The position numbers and the translations under genes were made by a program. Of a stretch of 64,000 nucleotides of DNA, positions 1 to 9,567 are shown in pieces (within the stretch, counting starts at the first letter, position 1; every line of letters starts with the position of its first letter). This DNA comes from Orychophragmus violaceus (taxonomy: Eukaryota > Streptophyta > Magnoliopsida > Brassicales > Brassicaceae). Location of the stretch: contig CM058233.1 in NCBI GenBank assembly GCA_030180135.1, positions 56,502,500 to 56,566,499 of the forward strand. Direction: 5' to 3'. Under the pieces are notes generated by a model. That model did no database searches and was not told where the DNA came from. It saw nothing but the letters and a program-made list of their open reading frames with translations.

Positions 1-26
1 TTCTGTCGCAGGTACCGAAATCGCCT

Positions 27-114
27 TGCGTCGACCGTTGCACATCTTGCGTCGATCGACACTAGGCGATTCTGAGATTGAACCGATCGTTGCACTGATA
101 GCATCGATCGTTGC
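27..114. repeat. CGATCG-centred micro-repeat modules, leader of element A
   Basis: Four copies of a 14-16 bp unit (GCGTCGACCGTTGCA, GCGTCGATCGACAC and variants) occur in two pairs, with GGCGATT-like spacers. They run up to the start of the gag frame. The same unit recurs throughout elements A, B and E. Confidence 0.8.
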
Positions 115-134
115 TGGACGATTACAGACAGTTT

Positions 135-2738
135 ATGCCAACGCAGAACACTAGAAGTAATCCGAACTCGAGCTTGGTTAATCTCAATCTAGAGGAACTT
201 GGACGTCTAGAAAGGACAATCAGAAGAGAAAAGAGAGAGAGAATGGTACGAGAACGCTTGATCTTGATACCAGATGCTGATGGAACCCTGAGGGATCCAG
301 AGAACAATCCTTACAATGCTGCTGGGCATAGGATTGATGCTGAGGGACGAGTGATCCCTGATGAAGCTGAGCCACTGGGCCAGATGGTTGTCCGTGAAAG
401 GACATTAGCTGATTACAACAGACCTGACGAGTTTCATGCGAACCGAGCAGCTTTAGTGCTTCCTGCCTTTGAGAGGAACGACTTTGAGGTAAAGACTATC
501 TACTACCAACTGATGAGGCAGATTGCTTTTCATGGTCTTCAATCAGAGCAGCCTATGGATCACATAGATAAGTTTGAGGACATAGTTACTGGTATGAAAT
601 ACGATGGAGTTTGCCAGGACTATCTGTTCCTTAAGCTATTTCCGCACAGTCTTGCTGGAGACGCTAGTGCATGGCTGAGACAACTGGCACCTGGTCAGTA
701 TACTACTTGGGCAGCCTTAAAGAGTGAGTTCCTGCGTCATTTCTATGACAATGCGCGTTCAGACCAATCTAGACAGGACATACTTACTTTCTCCCAAGGA
801 GTTGTGGAGCCTTTAAAGACTGCCTGGATGAGATTTAAGCAGTATCAGCGTGACTGTCCGCACTATGGATTCACTGAAGTTCAGCTGATTGGTATCTTCT
901 TCAGAGGAATAGATCTTCCGTATCAGCAGGCGCTGGATAATTCTAGTGATGCCAACTTCAACACCAGGACTCCTACACAGGCTAAGCAGTTAATTGAGAA
1001 TTTGATTAGCAGCAACAGTTGCAAGACCATGGATGATAGGAGGAAGAAATCTGGTGGAAGTATTGATAACTCGGAGATGGCTGAATTGAGGTCCAGAATG
1101 GATAAAATCTGCACTCTTCTAGGTGAGAAGAAAGCTGTCCACTTTGCTCAAGAAGTAGAAGTGATTCAGACTGAGGAGGACACTCAGGAAGAGAATGTGA
1201 ATTACATCGGAGGATCTGGTTTCCAAGGAAACAGATTTGGATATCAATCTGGGAACAGATTTTCCGGTGGAGGACAGAAAACTGCCTACACGGGCAATCA
1301 GAACTCTTCAGGCTATGGACAGAACAGCAACTTTCAGAAGCCTTATGGACAGAATGCTCAAAGGACCTACGGGTCTTCATCTTATCAAACACCTCCTACA
1401 CCTACTGCTTTCGAGACTAAGATGGAGACAATGATGGAACAGTTGCTGGAGAGCCAAATCAAGACTTCTGTGGACTGCAACAAGAAGATTGATGCTATGT
1501 ATGGAGATCTCAATGGGAAGATTGAGTCTATGAACACTCACATGAAGCAACTGGACACTCAGGTTAATCAGATTTCAGGTACTATGAAAGGAAAAGGACC
1601 TGCAGATACTCATATTAAAGCCTGGTCTGTACTCGTTAATGATGGATCTCATCTGGGTGAGAAGTTTGAGCTAAGCACAGCTGAGTTGGTTGATGAAGCA
1701 GAATTTTCGGAATTGAGTGAAAAACTCACGGGTGGAATCCGCGACGATCGCATTGCAACGATCGACACACACCTTGTGTCGGTCGATGCAGGACGTGAAC
1801 AGACAGTGTTGCCGGATGATTATGAGACTGATGCAGAACTGGCCCGCCTATTCCCTGATGTATCTGAAATCACTCAGGAGGAGATTTATGCACAAGCCAT
1901 TAGGCAATGTCCCAAGGTATCTGAGGTAATTAAACAGGAGATTGAGGAGCTGAAGAAACTGGAGGAGAGTGGTGAAGACTTGGAAGAAATTCCACCGCCT
2001 GATGATCCACCTTATCATCCCTGTGTGCAGAGGTATTTGAACAAGATGCTACCATTGGATGATGACCTGAAAGAATGGGTGATTGTAGTTCCCCAACACA
2101 TTAGTGAAGTGCTACTGAACAAGATCCCAAAGAAGTTACCTGACCCTGGAGTCTTTATACTTGATTGCTCCATCTTCGAGAATAGCTTTAGACGCTCTCT
2201 TTGTGATTTAGGAGCTGCTGGAAGTATGATGCCTTATTCTGTGGCAGAGAAGCTGGGGGTGCTGAATTTTTTTCCTACTAGAACCCGTCTTATCCTAGCT
2301 GATCAGTCTATACGAGTTCCAGAAGGAGTTTTAGAAGACATACCAGTGAGAGTTGGAAACTACTTGGTTCCAACAGACTTCCTTGTGCTGAAATATGATT
2401 GCGATCCGGATGAAGCACTGCTACTTGGAAGACCATTCTTGGCTACAGCAGGAGCTGTGATTGATGTCAGACAAAGTCTAATAGACCTCCACCTGGGAGA
2501 TGAGACGCTGCGATATGACATGGAGAAGCTGCGGAAACCACTGATAGATGGGCAGACCTTCACGATCCTGGAAGCAGAAGATGAGCAGCCAGATGGGCCT
2601 GTGATACTAGATCCTGAAGCACAATCTACACCTGCTTTTCTTGGACTGAAGCATTCAGTAACAGCCTACACTCCACCATGGATGAGGAGACTTGAACAGA
2701 GACAGAAAAAGTCTCTGTCAGGATCTCTAAGTGCCTGA
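135..2738 (+). CDS. gag-pr: Athila-type Gag with fused retropepsin-like protease domain
   Basis: This is an open frame of 867 codons from the first ATG. The frame is open from 102, just after an in-frame TAG at 99. A retrotransposon gag domain lies at about residues 140-260, with the segment SLAGDASAWLRQL and the block FLRHFYDNARSD. A glycine/asparagine/glutamine-rich stretch follows (about 360-440), then a coiled-coil-like part. A retropepsin-like domain sits at about 670-800, with DLGAAGSMMPYSVAEKLGV in place of the usual DTG and the flap-distal LLGRPFLATAGAVID. No CCHC zinc knuckle is visible. Gag would form the particle and the protease would mature it. The frame ends without entering RT, after a tail containing AYTPPWMRR that element B shares. 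The frame has no internal stop, which suggests recent activity or selection. Confidence 0.85.
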   Translation: MPTQNTRSNPNSSLVNLNLEELGRLERTIRREKRERMVRERLILIPDADGTLRDPENNPYNAAGHRIDAEGRVIPDEAEPLGQMVVRERTLADYNRPDEFHANRAALVLPAFERNDFEVKTIYYQLMRQIAFHGLQSEQPMDHIDKFEDIVTGMKYDGVCQDYLFLKLFPHSLAGDASAWLRQLAPGQYTTWAALKSEFLRHFYDNARSDQSRQDILTFSQGVVEPLKTAWMRFKQYQRDCPHYGFTEVQLIGIFFRGIDLPYQQALDNSSDANFNTRTPTQAKQLIENLISSNSCKTMDDRRKKSGGSIDNSEMAELRSRMDKICTLLGEKKAVHFAQEVEVIQTEEDTQEENVNYIGGSGFQGNRFGYQSGNRFSGGGQKTAYTGNQNSSGYGQNSNFQKPYGQNAQRTYGSSSYQTPPTPTAFETKMETMMEQLLESQIKTSVDCNKKIDAMYGDLNGKIESMNTHMKQLDTQVNQISGTMKGKGPADTHIKAWSVLVNDGSHLGEKFELSTAELVDEAEFSELSEKLTGGIRDDRIATIDTHLVSVDAGREQTVLPDDYETDAELARLFPDVSEITQEEIYAQAIRQCPKVSEVIKQEIEELKKLEESGEDLEEIPPPDDPPYHPCVQRYLNKMLPLDDDLKEWVIVVPQHISEVLLNKIPKKLPDPGVFILDCSIFENSFRRSLCDLGAAGSMMPYSVAEKLGVLNFFPTRTRLILADQSIRVPEGVLEDIPVRVGNYLVPTDFLVLKYDCDPDEALLLGRPFLATAGAVIDVRQSLIDLHLGDETLRYDMEKLRKPLIDGQTFTILEAEDEQPDGPVILDPEAQSTPAFLGLKHSVTAYTPPWMRRLEQRQKKSLSGSLSA
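1741..1791. repeat. CGATCG modules inside gag of element A
   Basis: Three copies of the micro-repeat lie in frame inside the gag-protease coding sequence, between the coiled-coil part and the protease. They encode RIATIDTHLVSVDAG, a low-complexity linker. The unit has no stop in this frame, so its insertion is tolerated. Confidence 0.8.
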
Positions 2739-2754
2739 AAGATCTTGTGCGTCC

Positions 2755-2803
2755 GGTCAAGCTAATGACCTTAAACAAGCGCTGAGTGGGAGGCAACCCA
2801 CTG
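2755..2803 (+). other. Conserved block with hairpin just after the gag-protease stop (element A)
   Basis: About 17 bases past the stop codon starts a block that is nearly identical in elements B and E. It ends in an 18-base hairpin at 2785-2802, with arms AGTGGG and CCCACT and loop AGGCAA. In B and E it also follows the last gag or pol codon closely. The role is unknown; a splice, translation or packaging signal is possible. Confidence 0.6.
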
Positions 2804-4017
2804 TTTTCGTTTTTGCATTTTGATTTTAGTATTTTTTCTAGATTTTACGTTTTTGTTTCTGTTTGGTGAGTTTTTGGTTGCAGGGTTCGTGAAAATCGCA
2901 TTGCGTCGATCGACACACATTTGTGTCGATCGTTACAACAGAAATCGCACAGCAACGGTCGGTGCACCTAGTGCAACGATCGATGCCTGACTGCGACAGA
3001 GGTAAAACCCGAGAGAACTAACCATTCAACTATTTTAATTTTTCTTTTCTTTAACCAATCCCTTGCTTGACACTACTGGGGACAGTGTGTCTTAAGTGTG
3101 GGGGAGGTTCTACTAATTAGTTTCTTTTGTTTTCTTAGAGTTAGTTAAATTTTTCAAAATTTGTTTTTCGAGTCAAAATTGGTTTAAGTAGGAAACAATG
3201 ATTTTTGGAGGAGATTAGCAGCATTTGCAGGAACTTAAGTGACCATTGGGATGAAGCTGCAGATCTATCTATGACTATTAGAAAACCCCATCACAGATCA
3301 ACCTACTGAGGACACCCATATCACTTCAGGTATCAGAGGATCCTTTACTGACTTCACCTTAATACTGACTTTAATTTTTCTCACCTAAGGGCTTGGTATG
3401 CTTTATGTCGGATTCCCTGTTAGTTCTGACACAGCCTGTAAACTCCTATTTAGTCCCCTTCTCCCCTTCTGTAAAGTAAAAAAAAAAAAATATAAATAAC
3501 TGAGGATGAGTTAGTAACTCCGAAGTGGTCATGGGAATAGTAGCAAACACTATTATCTCTCATGTGATCCATGGAATGTGTCCAAAGTACACCCCATAAC
3601 GGGAAGAACACTGATAAAAAAAATAAAATGATACCCAGTGGGGAAAAATCAGTTGTTAAAGAAGGGAAAGAGAAGAAAGGGACTAGAGAAAGATAGTATG
3701 GTGGTCTAGAGCTGGCAAGGTAAGAATCCATGTGCCTTTAGATCGATACTCCTTAGGTGAGACCGCACTTAAATACTTGCAGAAGTCAGTAGGGTGAATT
3801 TGAATGCTTGAATGTGATTGTGGCGTTTACTTAGGACAGTTGCTAAGTGTGGGGGAAGTACATGTTGGTCTTGATGTCTGTAGATTGATTCTTTCATGTG
3901 GATTACTAAGGGGAATCTGAATGCTGCTGCTTCTATGACAAAATGAGTTTCTGAAGAGTTTTCAAACCTCTTCACTGCATTTTAGTTCTCTGTTTTGCTT
4001 GAGGGCAAGCAAAGGCT
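2804..4017. other. Non-coding 3' region of element A
   Basis: No coding sequence is supported here. It contains the modules listed above, an AGTGTGGGGGAGG purine tract near 3096 and another GTGTGGGGGAAGT tract near 3846. Much of it matches, in reverse orientation, the region 8226-9500 of element B, and a shorter part matches 43745-44040 of element E, so it is Athila sequence rather than host DNA. Confidence 0.7.
2900..2988. repeat. CGATCG modules, 3' region of element A
   Basis: Four module copies in two pairs (TTGCGTCGATCGACAC, TGTGTCGATCGTTAC, CAACGGTCGGTGCA, CAACGATCGATGCC) lie in non-coding DNA between gag and the 3' LTR. Confidence 0.8.
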
Positions 4018-4031
4018 AAGTGTGGGGGAGT
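4018..4031 (+). other. Polypurine tract of element A
   Basis: The tract AAGTGTGGGGGAGT abuts the TG of the 3' LTR. This is the expected site for plus-strand priming. Confidence 0.8.
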
Positions 4032-5227
4032 TGATATATCATGGTTTTTACCCACTTTATACCATGATATAGTTGTGTTTTTAGAGTCTTTTGTATTAGT
4101 TTAGAGTCTTTTACAGGTTAAATCAGGTTTGGAGCTAATTGGAGATATATGGAGCATTTTGGGCATTTTGGGACGTTTTGGCCGAGAGCTTTATTCACTG
4201 TTCGATTATTTGATGTTGCATCGATCGACACGCATTGTGCATCGGTCGATGCAGTCGCGAGATGGGCCGTACGCGTCGGCGTAACAAGTATTGAAGATTT
4301 GCAAAGAAGCCCAAGATACTTTCAGTATTTACACAGAAGCCCCAGCCGAGATTATGCCTATATATACTAGTTTTTGGTGTTTAATTTAGATACGCTTTGA
4401 TACTTAGAGCTAAGAGATTTTTAGAGCTTTTGGGGCTGATCTATTTTCCTTGTATTGATTTATTTTGGAGAAGATTTCGAACCCCTTTGATATTTTAATT
4501 TCTTATATGCAATCTATTTATTCTATGATTATGTTATCATCAATCATGTCTGAGTAGATCCATAGTTGAGTTTAGGGTTTCTCATTAGGGTTTGATGACT
4601 TGCTAGACTTGTTTAATTCAGTTGGGATTCATATGATTAGAATGTTCTTCAAACTAAATTGTGCTTAAAGCTAGTTCTAACCTGATCAATTAGAATCTAG
4701 ATCCTAGGTTACTAAATACGTCACGAGAGTGGGGTTTAGGAATCTGAACTATTTAGGTTGAGCAATTGAATTATTCGCAAAGAGATTTGGTTTAGTTTAA
4801 TTGTGAACATATCGAACTTGAACTTAATGCTAGTTTAATTTGTTAGTAATTGCAAAGAGATTTGGATTACTGCACTTAGACTTAGAGAGTTTTCGCAAAG
4901 AGATTTGGTTAATTCTATTTTCGTGATTTGAGTTCTAGAACTGAGTTTAATTTGATCCTGACTAATTAACTTGTCTGCTTGTCTGATTTCCTGAGAATAC
5001 CCTAGGCTTGACGCTTTTAGTTTATTGCTTACAAACCGATTTCCTGCTACTATTTACTTTCTTGCACCGCAATTCATTACAATCACTACTTGCTTATTTC
5101 TAGTATTAATTCCTACGGTTTGATTCTCTTGAGACCAAGTGTCCCTGTGGATTCGATAACCCTATATACTACATTGACTATACTGTGCACTTGCAGTTTA
5201 GAATAGGGATTAAAACTCGACCTATCA
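4032..5227 (+). repeat. 3' LTR of element A
   Basis: The LTR runs from TGATATATCATGG to GACCTATCA, about 1.2 kb. It begins with an inverted repeat (TATATCATGGT and ACCATGATATA) that is also present in the LTRs of B and E. A pair of CGATCG modules lies at 4216-4253 and three spaced GCAAAGAGATTTGG motifs lie at 4776-4912. The next bases, GTTAC when read across the CACTA insertion, are the probable target duplication, but the partner copy is outside the window. Confidence 0.85.
4776..4912 (+). repeat. Three spaced GCAAAGAGATTTGG motifs in the LTR of element A
   Basis: Copies start at 4776, 4851 and 4894, spaced 75 and 43 bases. Elements B and E have diverged copies at matching spacings in their LTRs. 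They could be promoter or enhancer repeats or part of the R/U5 RNA; I cannot tell which. Confidence 0.65.
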
Positions 5228-5228
5228 G

Positions 5229-5231
5229 TTA
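5229..5231. repeat. Target-site duplication (left copy) of CACTA I
   Basis: TTA immediately before CACTACAAG at 5232 is repeated as TTA at 14742-14744, right after the other terminus. Three bases is the CACTA-family length. Confidence 0.85.
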
Positions 5232-5830
5232 CACTACAAGAAAACAATGTTTTTGCGACTGCACTTTAATCGCAGAATTGTTGTTAAACGCGGTTTTACG
5301 ACTAAATATGGTAGTTGTAAATCCATAGTCGCTCAATCGCATAGTTGTATTAATAGTCGGCAAGTTACGACTATTTTTGCGATTAACATAGGTAATTGTA
5401 AAATATATGTAGCGTTGTCGGAAGATATATGGACTAATTTGCGACTACGATAGCGACAATTGTGCGACTAATGAGGGAGTCCAAATGCGGTGGGAGAAAT
5501 GTTGTCATCAAATAGTCGTTAAACTATGTGACCACTGGGCTATTAATATGTGACTGTATAATATAATCATAAAGTAGTCGTAAATATTAGCCACTATGTA
5601 GCGACTGGGTAACAACCATTTTAACTACTATCCCGCGACTAATCTGAACATCCATATACGATTATGATAGTGATATCCCCACTATGTGGCGACTCTTATG
5701 TGACTGACTAGTATAGTCAGAATTAGTCGTAGACTATGGTGACGTTTTGACGACACTTCAGTGACAATTTTACGACTGTTTAATGACTGGTCTAACGATT
5801 ATGGAGCGACTATGCGGGACATCCATATAC
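5232..5830. repeat. Left TIR and subterminal TAGTCGC repeats of CACTA I
   Basis: GCGACT/AGTCGC-type heptamers occur many times in both orientations in these 600 bases. In CACTA elements such repeats are the binding sites of the TNPA-like protein. The same heptamer dominates the ends of CACTA II. Confidence 0.75.
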
Positions 5831-6105
5831 AATTAATTGACGACTGTTACGTATGCATGAAAATAAGAGTTTTGTATTATTCCATTTGTCAAATTTACGA
5901 TTTGGTAATTGGTGATACTGCAATTTAAATGATACAAGAAATGTAAAAGACATTTGCTTCAAGATAACATAGATAACTTTAATATTTTTATGTAACATAT
6001 ATTCACAAACGATTATCTACATATGCAAACTCTAATATTACGGAGTTTCAAAATCATACACAAAAAATTAGTTCGGTAGGGACATAGATAAGTAACCTAC
6101 GCATC

Positions 6106-7042
6106 AGATGGAGTTCAGTTGCACCTGTTGGGGGTTGACCGCTGTGTTGGCTGCTATCCTATGAGTTTGGAGGAAGTCAATAAATTGCGGATCACTTTGC
6201 CGCAGATATTGTTCTACCAAGGAAAGGTACTCAATCTTTTCCTTCTGCTCATTCGCAACTCGGGCATGATCTGCTTCACGGGCAGCCTGCTCTTCGATTT
6301 TACGTTGAGCTTCCTTCTGTTACTCTTGCATGGCCACAAACTCTGAAGAGTCTCCCGGATGCTTGCGCTTGCCCCTCAAAAGAGACTTTTTGAGGCTTCG
6401 AACTCCATAAGGATTTCCTCGTCTATCCGTCTCAATGGCATGTTATAATTAAAGACAGTCCGCGAAACACAATTAAATAAAAAAACATGACATGGCTTTA
6501 TAAATGTGAATTGTGAAAAATATTACTTTACCCCAAGAAAGATGCTTTTATATTCATATATTGAGAGTTCCTGATGTCTAGAATCAGCACCGTTCGAAAC
6601 TTCTGAAGTCTATATATCGAGCTCTAACAAGTTCTCGGCCACGATCTTAATAAAAGTTGTAGTGATTTTATCTGCCTTCGGATCAACATACGTACCATCT
6701 GCCTTTGTATGTGTCTTGATGAATACATCACCAATATTAACCATTCTTCCCATTTCCTCTTCTCGCAGTGATATAAAACAAACAAAGATTATTACAGAAA
6801 TTTCTAGTTGCAATGCTGTAACAAACATAAATAACAGATATATAATAAAAGTTACTTGCCATTTCAAGCCTGATTTCTAGGTACGACTTGGGCCCTAAGA
6901 AACGGACGTGACGACCAAGACCATCACGGTCAGACATACGATAAATAGAATATGTCTTACTTTTATCCATTGCTTCATTAGTATCCCAATGTCCGGTCAT
7001 CATTTTCCAGAGAGTCTCGCTGATCCACTAAGGTCGGTCTCG
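6106..7042 (-). pseudogene. TNPA-like CACTA protein, C-terminal part (before interruption by B)
   Basis: Read right to left, this holds exon-like blocks matching the CACTA II protein at 39373-40409. One block contains SDRDGLGRH and KMMTGHWDTNEA. A second contains NIGDVFIKTHTKADGTYVD, where CACTA II has SFGEVFLKTHRKPDGTFID. A third, at about 6110-6430, is a Glu/Gln-rich coiled coil. The similarity is to the plant transposase family sometimes called Transposase_24 (Ptta/En/Spm). It would bind subterminal repeats during transposition. Stops are present, and element B separates it from its N-terminal half at 12201-13087. Confidence 0.7.
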
Positions 7043-7047
7043 ACTAG
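7043..7047. repeat. Target-site duplication (left copy) of element B
   Basis: ACTAG precedes the LTR here and is repeated at 12196-12200. Joining the flanks at this word restores the order of the CACTA TNPA-like gene. Confidence 0.85.
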
Positions 7048-8209
7048 TGATAGGTCTAGTTTTAATCCCTATACTAACTGCAAGTGCACAATGATGTAGA
7101 TGTAGTACTTATGGTATCGAATCCACAGGGACTCTGGGCAACGATAGATTTAGAACGGAAAAGATTAAACTAGGAGAAAGCGAATATGATTAGAAACTAA
7201 AAAGCAAGCAGAAAGTAAATAAGTAGCGAGTTTGTGAGCAAGGAAGCGAAGCGTTAAGTCTAGGGAGTTCTCAGGAAATCAGGAACACAAGCAATCAATC
7301 AATCGGGATCTAATTAAGAATTGTTCTAGAACTCAAACACAGATATAGAATTAACCAACTGTCGTTGCGAGAATTCTCTAAGTCTAAGTGCAGCAATCCA
7401 AATTCCTTTGCAATTACTAATAGATTAAACCAGCTTTAATTCCAAGTTCGATATGTTCACAATCTAATTAAACCAAATTCCTTTGCGAGTAATTAAATTA
7501 CTCATCTAGGTTCTTTCTAGCTAATTAACCAACTGTCGTTGTATCAATCAACCTAACATCATAAATCTGGATAGCTACTTCAGATTAAGCATTAAGAACA
7601 ATCCTAGATGAAGAACTAACAGATATGAATCCCTACAGATTTATTAACCTATAGTTCCATGAAATCCCTAATGAGAATCCCTAAACTTAACAGGTAAACT
7701 ACTCAGACATGAACATTGAAACAGAAAACATCATGAATAGAAAACCAAATATCATAAAATCAAATAAAGAACTGGGGTTCAAAATCCTCTCTCTTTCGAG
7801 ATCAGGATCAGCCCCTAACTCTCTCTGAAAATAAAATAAGACTTAAGAAAAGCGTAGCCTAAACAATGGCTTAAACTAATATATTGGTCTAAAGTCGGCT
7901 GGGGGTCTTTTTGCAAATCTGGGAAGTTTCTGGGCAAAAACTGTAATTTCTGTATTTTTGTGCGCAGGAATCACCTTGCATCGACCGATGCACATACTGC
8001 ATCGACCGATGCAGGGCGATTTCGCAGCCAGTGAACTCTGTGAAGTCTCTAAATAGTGCAAAATTGCTCCAAATGCTCCCAAAACGTCCAATTAGGCTCC
8101 AGATATCCTTAAACCTGTAAAACACCTGAAAAGACTCCAAAACACATAGAAAGACTCGATAACAAAGACATATACCATGGTTAAAATCCCTAAAATCCAT
8201 GGTATATCA
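7048..8209 (-). repeat. 3' LTR of element B
   Basis: It runs from TGATAGGTCTAG to CCATGGTATATCA on the + strand. It contains two CGACCGATGCA modules (7977-8013), the triple spaced motif (copies near 7353, 7397 and 7471, spacings 44 and 74) and an inverted repeat at its right end (arms 8171-8180 and 8197-8206). Confidence 0.9.
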
Positions 8210-8225
8210 ACTCCCCCACACTTAG
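8210..8225 (-). other. Polypurine tract of element B
   Basis: ACTCCCCCACACTTAG is the complement of the AGTGTGGGGGAGT tract seen in element A at the same position relative to the LTR. Confidence 0.8.
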
Positions 8226-9530
8226 CTCTTGCTTGCCCTCAAGCAAGTAAAGAACCAAAACATGGTGAAGAGGTTTGAAAACTTTCAGAAACTCTTTTTA
8301 TCCTAGAAGCAACAACACTCAGATTCCCCTTAGTAAGCCACTGAAATAATCACCTGCAAGACATCAAGACCAACATGTACTTCCCCCACACTTAGCAACT
8401 GTCCTAAGTAAACTCCACAATCACATTCACGCATTCAAATTCACCCTACTGACTTCTATAAGCTATTAAGTGCGGTCTCACCTATGGAGTATCGATCAAA
8501 GGGCACATGGATTCTTACTCTGCTATCTCTAGACCACCATACTATCTTTTTCTGGTTCCTTTCTTCTCTTTTCCCTTCCTTAGCATTCTGATTTTTCCCC
8601 ATTGGGTATCATTTTATTTTTTTTATCAGTGCTCTTCCCGTTAAGGGGTGTACTTTGGACACATTCCATGGATGCACAGGAGATGATCGTTGTAGCTACC
8701 ACTCCCAGAGACCACTTCGGAGTTACTAACTCATCCTCAGTTTATTATTATTATTTTTTTACTTTAAGAGAAGGGGAGAAGGGAACCATACTCGGACATG
8801 TTTACAAGATGTGTCAGAACCAACAGAGGAGTCCGACTCAAGGTATACCAAGCCCTAAGGTGACAAAATTAAGTCAGGTTTACAAGGGTGAAGCCAGTAA
8901 AGGATCCTCTGATACCTAAAGTGATGTGGGTATCCTCAGTAGGTGATCTGTGCTGGGGTTTTCTAATAGTCATAGATTGATCCTGCAACTTCATCCCAAT
9001 GTTTACTTAAGTTCCTGCAAGATGTTGTTAATCTTCTCAAAAATTCATTGTTTCTTACTAAAACTAGTTTTGACTCAATAAAACAAAATTTTGAAAATTG
9101 GACTGACACTAAGAAAACAAAAGCGTGCGTCAGTAGCTACCTCCCCCACACTTAAACTACACTGTCCCCAGTGTAATCAAGCTCAGGATCGGTGAGAAAG
9201 ATAAACAAGTTTGAAACATCCGAAAGTTGCAGACTACTTACCTGTTGTCGCCCTGTGTCGATCGATGCCCGAGGGTGTCGATCGATGCAAGGCGAATCTT
9301 ACTCGCGGTTATTGAGATAACCGGTGTCTGAACCGCAATCGAATCGGTAAGCCATAAATCGCGACTGCATCGACCGATGCACAATATGTGTCGATCGATG
9401 CAGTGCGATTCTGCCTGTTTCTCACGCCTCTGAACACACTTAAACAGAAAAATCAAAACACCAAAATCAAAACAAAAAATGAAAACAAAAACGAACCTAA
9501 CAGTGGATTGCCTCCCACTCAGCGCTTGTT
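8226..9530. other. Non-coding 3' region of element B
   Basis: No gene is supported. The sequence is the reverse counterpart of 2786-4017 in element A. It contains further CCCCCACACTT tracts (near 8391 and 9144), CGATCG modules at 9254-9289 and 9365-9402, and at 9502-9519 the hairpin that ends the conserved block (arms AGTGGA and TCCCACT, one G-T pair). The block itself continues to about 9550. Confidence 0.65.
9254..9402. repeat. CGATCG modules, 3' region of element B
   Basis: Two pairs of TGTCGATCGATGC-type units lie at 9254-9289 and 9365-9402, each pair followed by a GCGA(A/T)T spacer. Confidence 0.8.
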
Positions 9531-9567
9531 TAAAGTCAGTAGCTTGACTATGGAATAGAGATTTGAT

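Larger units (their letters stand above)
1..5227 (+). mobile_element. Athila-like LTR retrotransposon A, gag/protease only, 5' end outside window
   Basis: The + strand shows a gag-protease reading frame, a long non-coding 3' region, a purine tract and a 3' LTR ending in CA at 5227. No reverse transcriptase, RNase H or integrase lies between the protease and the LTR, so this copy is non-autonomous. Gag and protease resemble those of element E further along the window, which does carry pol. The 5' LTR and primer site lie left of base 1. The bases after the LTR resume chromovirus C LTR sequence (from 14745, beyond CACTA I), so A appears to be inserted in that LTR. Clade naming rests on domain similarity. 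Confidence 0.85.

Noticed and set aside
27..114. CGATCG modules as a CRISPR-like array.
   Set aside because: Units are 14-16 bp, diverged, irregularly spaced, in a plant nuclear genome with no cas genes; they are element-borne micro-repeats.
7889..8200. Open frame of about 100 codons in the 3' LTR of B (also in the other LTR).
   Set aside because: It lies in an LTR, is built partly from module repeats and matches no domain.
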